Positions 1 to 12,047 of a DNA stretch of 60,000 nt are shown in pieces. The notes below the pieces were generated by a model that worked only from the letters and a program-made list of their open reading frames with translations, did no database searches and was not told the origin of the DNA. How positions within the stretch are numbered: the first letter of the stretch is position 1; each line of letters opens with the position of its first letter. This stretch comes from Membranipora membranacea (Eukaryota > Bryozoa > Gymnolaemata > Cheilostomatida > Membraniporidae). The translations under genes and the position numbers were made by a program. The DNA lies in contig OU612072.1 in the NCBI GenBank assembly GCA_914767715.1, positions 19,408,001 to 19,468,000 of the forward strand, given 5' to 3'.

Positions 1-3000
1 CTGGTCGTAAAAAAAACCAAGGGTCTCCCCTTTGTTACTTTTTTTAATTTTAAACTCGCTCTAATTCCTGTTCTATTTATCGTAGGATCTTGATATTCGG
101 GATTTAGGATGAGGCCAATGAGGCCATCAGCTGGTGAGAGTTTGAAAGAATTCCGATGGCTATTTCAAATTTGAGCCTGCCGTATGGCATGTTTTTTTAT
201 GACAAAAGTGGCCCTCGTTAAAAACGTTGTTAGCGCCAAACTAAGAGGACCAGTCCCGAACGGGTTTCAGTTTCAAAGTCAGCATGAAATTGGCTGCTTC
301 ATAGATTAGGTTAGAAGGAAATCTATTTTTTAAACTGGCCGTAAAAAAAACCAAGGGTCCCCCCTCTGTTACTTTTTTAAATTTTAAATTCGTTCTAATT
401 CCTGTTCTATGTATCGTAGGATCTTGATATTCGGGATTTTGAATGAGGCCAATGAGGCCATCAGCTGGTCAGAGTTTGAAAGAATTCCGATGGCTATTTA
501 AAATTTGAGCCTGCCGCTTGGCATGTTTTTTATGACAAAAGTGGCCCTCGTTAAAAACTTTGCTGACGCCAAACTAAGAGGAGCAGGGACAAACAGGTTT
601 CAGTTTCAAAGTCAGCATGAAATTGCCTACGTTATAGAGTAGGTTAGAAGGAAATCTATTTTTTAAACTGGCCGTAAAAAAACCATGGGTCCCCCCCTTT
701 GTTACTTTTTTAAATTTTAAACTCGCCCTAATTCCAGTTCTATTTATCGTAGGATCTTGATATTCGGGATTTTGAATGAGGCCAATGAGGCCATCAGCTG
801 GTCAGTGTTTGAAAGAATTCCGATGGCTATTTAAAACTTGAGCCTGCTGTTTGGCATGTTTTTTTATGACAAAAGTAGCACTCGTTAAAAACATTGCTGA
901 CGCCAAACTAAGAGGAGCAGTCCCTAACGGGTTTCAGTTTTAAAGTCAGCATGAAATTGCCTACGTTATAGAGTAGGTTAGAAGGAAATCTATTTTTTAT
1001 TCTGGTCGTAAAAAAAACCAAGGGTCCCCCCTTTGTTACTTTTTTTAATTTTAAACTCGCTCTAATTCCTGTTCTATTTATCGTAGGATCTTGATATTCG
1101 GGATTTAGAATGAGGCCAATGAGGCCATCAGCTGGTCAGAGTTTGAAAGAATTCCGATGGCTATTCAAAACTTGAGCCTGCTGTTTGGCATGTTTTTTTA
1201 TGACAAAAGTAGCACTCGTTAAAAACATTGCTGACGCCAAACTAAGAGGAGCAATCCCGAACGGGTTTCAGATTTAAAGTCAGCATGAAATTGCCTACGT
1301 TATAGAGTAGGTTAGAAGGAAATCTATTTTTAAATCTGGTCGTAAAAAAAACCAAGGGTCCCCCCTTTGTTACTTTTTTTAATTTTAAACTCGCTCTAAT
1401 TCCTGTTCTATTTATCGTATGATCTTGATATTCGGGATTTAGGATGAGGCCAATGAGGCCATCAGCTGGTGAGAGTTTGAAAGAATTCCGATGGCTATTT
1501 CAAATTTGAGCCTGCCGTATGGCATGTTTTTTTATGACAAAAGTGGCCCTCGTTAAAAACGTTGTTAGCGCCAAACTAAGAGGACCAGTCCCGAACGGGT
1601 TTCAGTTCAAAGTCAGCATGAAATTGGCTGCGTCATAGAGTAGGTTAGAAGGAAATCTATTTTTTAAACTGGCCGTAAAAAAAACCAAGGGTCCCCCCTC
1701 TGTTACTTTTTTAAATTTTAAATTCGTTCTAATTCCTGTTCTATGTATCGTAGGATCTTGATATTCGGGATTTTGAATGAGGCCAATGAGGCCATCAGCT
1801 GGTCAGAGTTTGAAAGAATTCCGATGGCTATTTAAAATTTGAGCCTGCCGCTTGGCATGTTTTTTATGACAAAAGTGGCCCTCGTTAAAAACTTTGCTGA
1901 CGCCAAACTAAGAGGAGCAGGGACAAACAGGTTTCAGTTTCAAAGTCAGCATGAAATTGCCTACGTTATAGAGTAGGTTAGAAGGAAATCTATTTTTTAA
2001 ACTGGCTGTAAAAAAACCATGGGTCCCCCCCTTTGTTACTTTTTTAAATTTTAAACTCGCCCTAATTCCAGTTCTATTTATCGTAGGATCTTGATATTCG
2101 GGATTTTGAATGAGGCCAATGAGGCCATCAGCTGGTCAGTGTTTGAAAGAATTCCGATGGCTATTTCAAATTTGAGCCTGCCGTATGGCATGTTTTTTTA
2201 TGACAATAGTGGCCCTCGTTAAAAACGTTTTTGGCGCCAAACTAAGAGGACCAGTCCCGAACGGGTTTCAGTTTCAAAGTCAGCATGAAATTGGCTGCGT
2301 TATAGAGTAGGTTAGAAGGAAATCTATTTTTTAAACTGGCCGTAAAAAAAACCAAGGGTCCCCCCTCTGATTCTTTTTTAAATTTTAAATTCGTTCTAAT
2401 TCCTGTTCTATGTATCGTAGGATCTTGATATTCGGGATTTTGAATGAGGCCAATGAGGCCATCAGCTGGTCAGAGTTTGAAAGAATTCCGATGGCTATTT
2501 CAAATTTGAGCCTGCCGTTTGGCATGTGTTTTTATGACAAAAGTGGCCCTCGTTAAAAACGTTGCTGACGTCAAACTAAGAGGGGCAGTCCCGAACGGGT
2601 TTCAGTTTCAAAGTCAGCATGAAATTGCCTACGTTATAGAGTAGGTTAGAAGGAAATCTATTTTTTTAAACTGGCCGTAAAAAAAACCAAGGGTCCCCCC
2701 TTTGTTACTTTTTTTAATTTTAAACTCGCTCTAATTCCTGTTCTATTTATCGTAGGATCTTGATACTCGGGATTTAGAATGAGGCCAATGAGGCCATCAG
2801 CTGGTCAGAGTTTGAAAGAATTCCGATGGCTATTTAAAACTTGAGCCTGCTGTTTGGCATGTTTTTTTATGACAAAAGTAGCACTCGTTAAAAACATTGC
2901 TGACGCCAAACTAAGAGGAGCAGTCCCGAACGGGTTTCAGTTTTAAAGTCAGCATGAAATTGCCTACGTTATAGAGTAGGTTAGAAGGAAATCTATTTTT

Positions 3001-6000
3001 TATTCTGGTCGTAAAAAAAACCAAGGGTCCCCCCTTTGTTACTTTTTTTAATTTTAAACTCGCTCTAATTCCTGTTCTATTTATCGTAGGATCTTGATAT
3101 TCGGGATTTAGAATGATGCCAATGAGGCCATCAGCTGGTCAGAGTTTGAAAGAATTCCGATGGCTATTCAAAACTTGAGCCTGCTGTTTGGCATGTTTTT
3201 TTATGACAAAAGTAGCACTCGTTAAAAACATTGCTGACGCCAAACTAAGAGGAGCAGTCCCGAACGGGTTTCAGATTTAAAGTCAGCATGAAATTGCCTA
3301 CGTTATAGAGTAGGTTAGAAGGAAATCTATTTTTAAATCTGGTCGTAAAAAAAACCAAGGGTCCCCCCTTTGTTACTTTTTTTAATTTTAAACTCGCTCT
3401 AATTCCTGTTCTATTTATCGTAGGATCTTGATATTCGGGATTTAGGATGAGGCCAATGAGGCCATCAGCTGGTCAGAGTTTGAAAGAATTCCGATGGCTA
3501 TTTCAAATTTGAGCCTGCCGTATGGCATGTTTTTTTATGACAAAAGTGGCCCTCGTTAAAAACGTTGTTAGCGCCAAACTAAGAGGACCAGTCCCGAACG
3601 GGTTTCAGTTTCAAAGTCAGCATGAAATTGGCTGCGTTATAGAGTAGGTTAGAAGGAAATCTATTTTTTAAACTGGCCGTAAAAAAAACCAAGGGTCCCC
3701 CCTCTGTTACTTTTTTAAATTTTAAATTCGTTCTAATTCCTGATCTATGTATCGTAGGATCTTGATATTCGGGATTTTGAATGACGCCAATGAGGCCATC
3801 AGCTGGTGAGAGTTTGAAAGAATTCCGATGGCTATTTAAAATTTGAGCCTGCCGCTTGGCATGTTTTTTATGACAAAAGTGGCCCTCGTTAAAAACTTTG
3901 CTGACGCCAAACTAAGAGGAGCAGGGACAAACAGGTTTCAGTTTCAAAGTCAGCATGAAATTGCCTACGTTATAGAGTAGGTTAGAAGGAAATCTATTTT
4001 TTAAACTGGCCGTAAAAAAACCATGGGTCCCCCCCTTTGTTACTTTTTTATATTTTAAACTCGCCCTAATTCCAGTTCTATTTATCGTAGGATCTTGATA
4101 TTCGGGATTTTGAATGAGGCCAATGAGGCCATCAGCTGGTCAGTGTTTGAAAGAATTCCGATGGCTATTTAAAATTTGAGCCTGCCGTTTGGCATGTTTA
4201 TTTATGTAAAAAGTGGCCCTCTTTAAAAACATTGCTGACGCCAAACTAAGAGGAGCAGTCCCGAACGGGTTTCAGTTTCAAAGTCAGCATGAAATTGCCT
4301 ATGTTATAGAGTAGGTTAGAAGGAAATCTATTTTTTAAACTGGCCGTAAAAAATATTAAGGGTCCCCCCTTTGTTACTTTTTCAAATTTTAAACTCGTTC
4401 TAATTCCTGTTCTATTTATCGTAGGATCTTGATATTCATGATTTTGAATGAGGCCAATGAGGCCATCAGCTGGTGAGAGTTTGAAAGAATTCCGATGGCT
4501 ATTTCAAATTTGAGCCTGCCGTATGGCATGTTTTTTTATGACAAAAGTGGCCCTCGTTTAAAACGTTGCTGGCGCCAAACTAAGAGGAGCAGTCCCGAAC
4601 GGGTTTCAGTTTCTAAGTCAGCATGAAATTGCCTATGTTATAGAGTAGGTTAGAAGGAAATCTATTTTTTAAACTGGCCGTAAAAAAAACCAAGGGTCCC
4701 CCCTCTGTTACTTTTTTAAATTTTAAATTCGTTCTAATTCCTGTTCTATGTATCGTAGGATCTTGATATTCGGGATTTTGAATGAGGCCAATGAGGCCAT
4801 CAGCTGGTCAGAGTTTGAAAGAATTCCGATGGGTATTTCAAATTTGAGCCTGCCGTATGGCATGTTTTTTTATGACAAAAGTGGCCCTCGTTAAAAACGT
4901 TGTTGGCGCCAAACTAAGAGGACCAGTCCCGAACGGGTTTCAGTTTCAAAGTCAGCATGAAATTGGCTGCGTTATAGAGTAGGTTAGAAGGAAATATATT
5001 TTTTAAACTGGCCGTAAAAAAAACCAAGGGTCCCCCCTCTGATACTTTTTTAAATTCTAAATTCGTTCTAATTCCTGTTCTATGTATCGTAGGATCTTGA
5101 TATTCGGGATTTTGAATGAGGCCAATGAGGCCATCAGCTGGTGAGAGTTTGAAAGAATTCCGATGGCTATTTCAAATTTGAGCCTGCCGTTTGGCATGTT
5201 TTTTTATGACAAAAGTGGCCCTCGTTGAAAACGTTGCTGACGCCAAACTAAGAGGAGCAGTGACGAACAGGTTTCAGTTTCAAAGTCAGCATGAAATTGC
5301 CTACGTTATAGAGTAGGTTAGAAGGAAATCTATTTTTTAATCTGGTCGTAAAAAAAACCAAGGGTCCCCCCTTTGTTACTTTTTTTAATTTTAAACTCGC
5401 TCTAATTCCTGTTCTATTTATCGTAGGATCTTGATATTCGGGATTTAGAATGAGGCCAATGAGGCCATCAGCTGGTGAGAGTTTGAAAGAATTCCGATGG
5501 CTATTTAAAATTTGAGCCTGCCGCTTGGCATGTTTTTTATGACAAAAGTGGCCCTCGTTAAAAACTTTGCTGACGCCAAACTAAGAGGAGCAGGGACAAA
5601 CAGGTTTCAGTTTCAAAGTCAGCATGAAATTGCCTACGTTATAGAGTAGGTTAGAAGGAAATCTATTTTTTAAACTGGCTGTAAAAAAACCATGGGTCCC
5701 CCCCTTTGTTACTTTTTTAAATTTTAAACTCGCCCTAATTCCAGTTCTATTTATCGTAGGATCTTGATATTCGGGATTTTGAATGAGGCCAATGAGGCCA
5801 TCAGCTGGTCAGTGTTTGAAAGAATTCCGATGGCTATTTCAAATTTGAGCCTGCCGTATGGCATGTTTTTTTATGACAATAGTGGCCCTCGTTAAAAACG
5901 TTTTTGGCGCCAAACTAAGAGGACCAGTCCCGAACGGGTTTCAGTTTCAAAGTCAGCATGAAATTGGCTGCGTTATAGAGTAGGTTAGAAGGAAATCTAT

Positions 6001-9000
6001 TTTTTAAACTGGCCGTAAAAAAAACCAAGGGTCCCCCCTCTGATACTTTTTTAAATTTTAAATTCGTTCTAATTCCTGTTCTATGTATCGTAGGATCTTG
6101 ATATTCGGGATTTTGAATGAGGCCAATGAGGCCATCAGCTGGTCAGAGTTTGAAAGAATTCCGATGGCTATTTCAAATTTGAGCCTGCCGTTTGGCATGT
6201 GTTTTTATGACAAAAGTGGCCCTCGTTAAAAACGTTGCTGACGTCAAACTAAGAGGGGCAGTCCCGAACGGGTTTCAGTTTCAAAGTCAGCATGAAATTG
6301 CCTACGTTATAGAGTAGGTTAGAAGGAAATCTATTTTTTTAAACTGGCCGTAAAAAAAACCAAGGGTCCCCCCTTTGTTACTTTTTTTAATTTTAAACTC
6401 GCTCTAATTCCTGTTCTATTTATCGTAGGATCTTGATACTCGGGATTTAGAATGAGGCCAATGAGGCCATCAGCTGGTCAGAGTTTGAAAGAATTCCGAT
6501 GGCTATTTAAAACTTGAGCCTGCTGTTTGGCATGTTTTTTTATGACAAAAGTAGCACTCGTTAAAAACATTGCTGACGCCAAACTAAGAGGAGCAGTCCC
6601 GAACGGGTTTCAGTTTTAAAGTCAGCATGAAATTGCCTACGTTATAGAGTAGGTTAGAAGGAAATCTATTTTTTATTCTGGTCGTAAAAAAAACCAAGGG
6701 TCCCCCCTTTGTTACTTTTTTTAATTTTAAACTCGCTCTAATTCCTGTTCTATTTATCGTAGGATCTTGATATTCGGGATTTAGAATGATGCCAATGAGG
6801 CCATCAGCTGGTCAGAGTTTGAAAGAATTCCGATGGCTATTCAAAACTTGAGCCTGCTGTTTGGCATGTTTTTTTATGACAAAAGTAGCACTCGTTAAAA
6901 ACATTGCTGACGCCAAACTAAGAGGAGCAGTCCCGAACGGGTTTCAGATTTAAAGTCAGCATGAAATTGCCTACGTTATAGAGTAGGTTAGAAGGAAATC
7001 TATTTTTTAAACTGGCCGTAAAAAAACCATGGGTCCCCCCCTTTGTTACTTTTTTAAATTTTAAACTCGCCCTAATTCCAGTTCTATTTATCGTAGGATC
7101 TTGATATTCGGGATTTTGAATGAGGCCAATGAGGCCATCAGCTGGTCAGTGTTTGAAAGAATTCCGATGGCTATTTAAAATTTGAGCCTGCCGTTTGGCA
7201 TGTTTATTTATGTAAAAAGTGGCCCTCTTTAAAAACATTGCTGACGCCAAACTAAGAGGAGCAGTCCCGAACGGGTTTCAGTTTCAAAGTCAGCATGAAA
7301 TTGCCTATGTTATAGAGTAGGTTAGAAGGAAATCTATTTTTTAAACTGGCCGTAAAAAATATTAAGGGTCCCCCCTTTGTTACTTTTTCAAATTTTAAAC
7401 TCGTTCTAATTCCTGTTCTATTTATCGTAGGATCTTGATATTCATGATTTTGAATGAGGCCAATGAGGCCATCAGCTGGTGAGAGTTTGAAAGAATTCCG
7501 ATGGCTATTTCAAATTTGAGCCTGCCGTATGGCATGTTTTTTTATGACAAAAGTGGCCCTCGTTTAAAACGTTGCTGGCGCCAAACTAAGAGGAGCAGTC
7601 CCGAACGGGTTTCAGTTTCTAAGTCAGCATGAAATTGCCTATGTTATAGAGTAGGTTAGAAGGAAATCTATTTTTTAAACTGGCCGTAAAAAAAACCAAG
7701 GGTCCCCCCTCTGTTACTTTTTTAAATTTTAAATTCGTTCTAATTCCTGTTCTATGTATCGTAGGATCTTGATATTCGGGATTTTGAATGAGGCCAATGA
7801 GGCCATCAGCTGGTCAGAGTTTGAAAGAATTCCGATGGGTATTTCAAATTTGAGCCTGCCGTATGGCATGTTTTTTTATGACAAAAGTGGCCCTCGTTAA
7901 AAACGTTGTTGGCGCCAAACTAAGAGGACCAGTCCCGAACGGGTTTCAGTTTCAAAGTCAGCATGAAATTGGCTGCGTTATAGAGTAGGTTAGAAGGAAA
8001 TATATTTTTTAAACTGGCCGTAAAAAAAACCAAGGGTCCCCCCTCTGATACTTTTTTAAATTTTAAATTCGTTCTAATTCCTGTTCTATGTATCGTAGGA
8101 TCTTGATATTCGGGATTTTGAATGAGGCCAATGAGGCGATCAGCTGGTGAGAGTTTGAAAGAATTCCGATGGCTATTTCAAATTTGAGCCTGCCGTTTGG
8201 CATGTTTTTTTATGACAAAAGTGGCCCTCGTTGAAAACGTTGCTGACGCCAAACTAAGAGGAGCAGTGACGAACAGGTTTCAGTTTCAAAGTCAGCATGA
8301 AATTGCCTACGTTATAGAGTAGGTTAGAAGGAAATCTATTTTTTAATCTGGTCGTAAAAAAAACCAAGGGTCCCCCCTTTGTTACTTTTTTTAATTTTAA
8401 ACTCGCTCTAATTCCTGTTCTATTTATCGTAGGATCTTGATATTCGGGATTTAGAATGAGGCCAATGAGGCCATCAGCTGGTGAGAGTTTGAAAGAATTC
8501 CGATGGCTATTTAAACTTTGAGCCTGCCGCTTGGCATGTTTTTTATGACAAAAGTGGCCCTCGTTAAAAACTTTGCTGACGCCAAACTAAGAGGAGCAGG
8601 GACAAACAGGTTTCAGTTTCAAAGTCAGCATGAAATTGCCTACGTTATAGAGTAGGTTAGAAGGAAATCTATTTTTTAAACTGGCTGTAAAAAAACCATG
8701 GGTCCCCCCCTTTGTTACTTTTTTAAATTTTAAACTCGCCCTAATTCCAGTTCTATTTATCGTAGGATCTTGATATTCGGGATTTTGAATGAGGCCAATG
8801 AGGCCATCAGCTGGTCAGTGTTTGAAAGAATTCCGATGGCTATTTCAAATTTGAGCCTGCCGTATGGCATGTTTTTTTATGACAATAGTGGCCCTCGTTA
8901 AAAACGTTTTTGGCGCCAAACTAAGAGGACCAGTCCCGAACGGGTTTCAGTTTCAAAGTCAGCATGAAATTGGCTGCGTTATAGAGTAGGTTAGAAGGAA

Positions 9001-12000
9001 ATCTATTTTTTAAACTGGCCGTAAAAAAAACCAAGGGTCCCCCCTCTGATACTTTTTTAAATTTTAAATTCGTTCTAATTCCTGTTCTATGTATCGTAGG
9101 ATCTTGATATTCGGGATTTTGAATGAGGCCAATGAGGCCATCAGCTGGTCAGAGTTTGAAAGAATTCCGATGGCTATTTCAAATTTGAGCCTGCCGTTTG
9201 GCATGTGTTTTTATGACAAAAGTGGCCCTCGTTAAAAACGTTGCTGACGTCAAACTAAGAGGGGCAGTCCCGAACGGGTTTCAGTTTCAAAGTCAGCATG
9301 AAATTGCCTACGTTATAGAGTAGGTTAGAAGGAAATCTATTTTTTATTCTGGTCGTAAAAAAAACCAAGGGTCCCCCCTTTGTTACTTTTTTTAATTTTA
9401 AACTCGCTCTAATTCCTGTTCTATTTATCGTAGGATCTTGATATTCGGGATTTAGAATGATGCCAATGAGGCCATCAGCTGGTCAGAGTTTGAAAGAATT
9501 CCGATGGCTATTCAAAACTTGAGCCTGCTGTTTGGCATGTTTTTTTATGACAAAAGTAGCACTCGTTAAAAACATTGCTGACGCCAAACTAAGAGGAGCA
9601 GTCCCGAACGGGTTTCAGATTTAAAGTCAGCATGAAATTGCCTACGTTATAGAGTAGGTTAGAAGGAAATCTATTTTTAAATCTGGTCGTAAAAAAAACC
9701 AAGGGTCCCCCCTTTGTTACTTTTTTTAATTTTAAACTCGCTCTAATTCCTGTTCTATTTATCGTATGATCTTGATATTCGGGATTTAGGATGAGGCCAA
9801 TGAGGCCATCAGCTGTTCAGAGTTTGAAAGAATTCCGATGGCTATTTCAAATTTGAGCCTGCCGTATGGCATGTTTTTTTATGACAAAAGTGGCCCTCGT
9901 TAAAAACGTTGTTAGCGCCAAACTAAGAGGACCAGTCCCGAACGGGTTTCAGTTTCAAAGTCAGCATGAAATTGGCTGCGTTATAGAGTAGGTTAGAAGG
10001 AAATCTATTTTTTAAACTGGCCGTAAAAAAAACCAAGGGTCCCCCCTCTGTTACTTTTTTAAATTTTAAATTCGTTCTAATTCCTGATCTATGTATCGTA
10101 GGATCTTGATATTCGGGATTTTGAATGACGCCAATGAGGCCATCAGCTGGTCAGAGTTTGAAAGAATTCCGATGGCTATTTAAAATTTGAGCCTGCCGCT
10201 TGGCATGTTTTTTATGACAAAAGTGGCCCTCGTTAAAAACTTTGCTGACGCCAAACTAAGAGGAGCAGGGACAAACAGGTTTCAGTTTCAAAGTCAGCAT
10301 GAAATTGCCTACGTTATAGAGTAGGTTAGAAGGAAATCTATTTTTTAAACTGGCCGTAAAAAAACCATGGGTCCCCCCCTTTGTTACTTTTTTAAATTTT
10401 AAACTCGCCCTAATTCCAGTTCTATTTATCGTAGGATCTTGATATTCGGGATTTTGAATGAGGCCAATGAGGCCATCAGCTGGTCAGTGTTTGAAAGAAT
10501 TCCGATGGCTATTTAAAATTTGAGCCTGCCGTTTGGCATGTTTATTTATGTAAAAAGTGGCCCTCTTTAAAAACATTGCTGACGCCAAACTAAGAGGAGC
10601 AGTCCCGAACGGGTTTCAGTTTCAAAGTCAGCATGAAATTGCCTATGTTATAGAGTAGGTTAGAAGGAAATCTATTTTTTAAACTGGCCGTAAAAAATAT
10701 TAAGGGTCCCCCCTTTGTTACTTTTTCAAATTTTAAACTCGTTCTAATTCCTGTTCTATTTATCGTAGGATCTTGATATTCATGATTTTGAATGAGGCCA
10801 ATGAGGCCATCAGCTGGTGAGAGTTTGAAAGAATTCCGATGGCTATTTCAAATTTGAGCCTGCCGTATGGCATGTTTTTTTATGACAAAAGTGGCCCTCG
10901 TTTAAAACGTTGCTGGCGCCAAACTAAGAGGAGCAGTCCCGAACGGGTTTCAGTTTCTAAGTCAGCATGAAATTGCCTATGTTATAGAGTAGGTTAGAAG
11001 GAAATCTATTTTTTAAACTGGCCGTAAAAAAAACCAAGGGTCCCCCCTCTGTTACTTTTTTAAATTTTAAATTCGTTCTAATTCCTGTTCTATGTATCGT
11101 AGGATCTTGATATTCGGGATTTTGAATGAGGCCAATGAGGCCATCAGCTGGTCAGAGTTTGAAAGAATTCCGATGGGTATTTCAAATTTGAGCCTGCCGT
11201 ATGGCATGTTTTTTTATGACAAAAGTGGCCCTCTTTAAAAACGTTGTTGGCGCCAAACTAAGAGGACCAGTCCCGAACGGGTTTCAGTTTCAAAGTCAGC
11301 ATGAAATTGGCTGCGTTATAGAGTAGGTTAGAAGGAAATATATTTTTTAAACTGGCCGTAAAAAAAACCAAGGGTCCCCCCTCTGATACTTTTTTAAATT
11401 TTAAATTCGTTCTAATTCCTGTTCTATGTATCGTAGGATCTTGATATTCGGGATTTTGAATGAGGCCAATGAGGCCATCAGCTGGTGAGAGTTTGAAAGA
11501 ATTCCGATGGCTATTTCAAATTTGAGCCTGCCGTTTGGCATGTTTTTTTATGACAAAAGTGGCCCTCGTTGAAAACGTTGCTGACGCCAAACTAAGAGGA
11601 GCAGTGACGAACAGGTTTCAGTTTCAAAGTCAGCATGAAATTGCCTACGTTATAGAGTAGGTTAGAAGGAAATCTATTTTTTAATCTGGTCGTAAAAAAA
11701 ACCAAGGGTCCCCCCTTTGTTACTTTTTTTAATTTTAAACTCGCTCTAATTCCTGTTCTATTTATCGTAGGATCTTGATATTCGGGATTTAGAATGAGGC
11801 CAATGAGGCCATCAGCTGGTGAGAGTTTGAAAGAATTCCGATGGCTATTTGAAATTTGAGCCTGCCGTATGGCATGTTTTTTTATGACAATAGTGGCCCT
11901 CGTTAAAAACATTGCTGACGCCAAACTAAGAGGAGCAGTCCCGAACGGGTTTCAGTTTCTAAGTCAGCATGAAATTGCCTATGTTATAGAGTGGGTTAGA

Positions 12001-12047
12001 AGGAAATCTATTTTTTAAACTGGCCGTAAAAAAAACCAAGGGTCCCC
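1..12047. repeat. EcoRI-type ~334-bp satellite array, block A (about 36 monomers)
   Basis: Head-to-tail monomers begin with CTGGYCGTAAAAAAA at 1, 335, 668, 1002, 1336 and 1669, and so on to 12,047. Each holds a GGGTCCCCCC tract, a TCGTAGGATCTTGATATTC block, a short internal direct repeat (TGAGGCCAA/TGAGGCCA) and an EcoRI site inside GAAAGAATTCCGATGG. Monomers fall into recognisable variants, for example those with AATATTAAGGG, CCATGGGTCC or GGACAAACAGG. The variants recur in a fixed order, giving a higher-order period of 9 or 10 monomers: the TATTAAG marker sits at 4355, 7361 and 10,699. The block ends abruptly at the LINE inserted after GGTCCCC. No conserved coding frame is present. Confidence 0.97.

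Noticed and set aside
11592-11924. 110-codon minus-strand frame spanning a whole monomer (also 23,018-23,350)
   Set aside because: A ~333-bp period is divisible by three, so a stop-free monomer opens a long frame by chance. Neighbouring monomers are closed.
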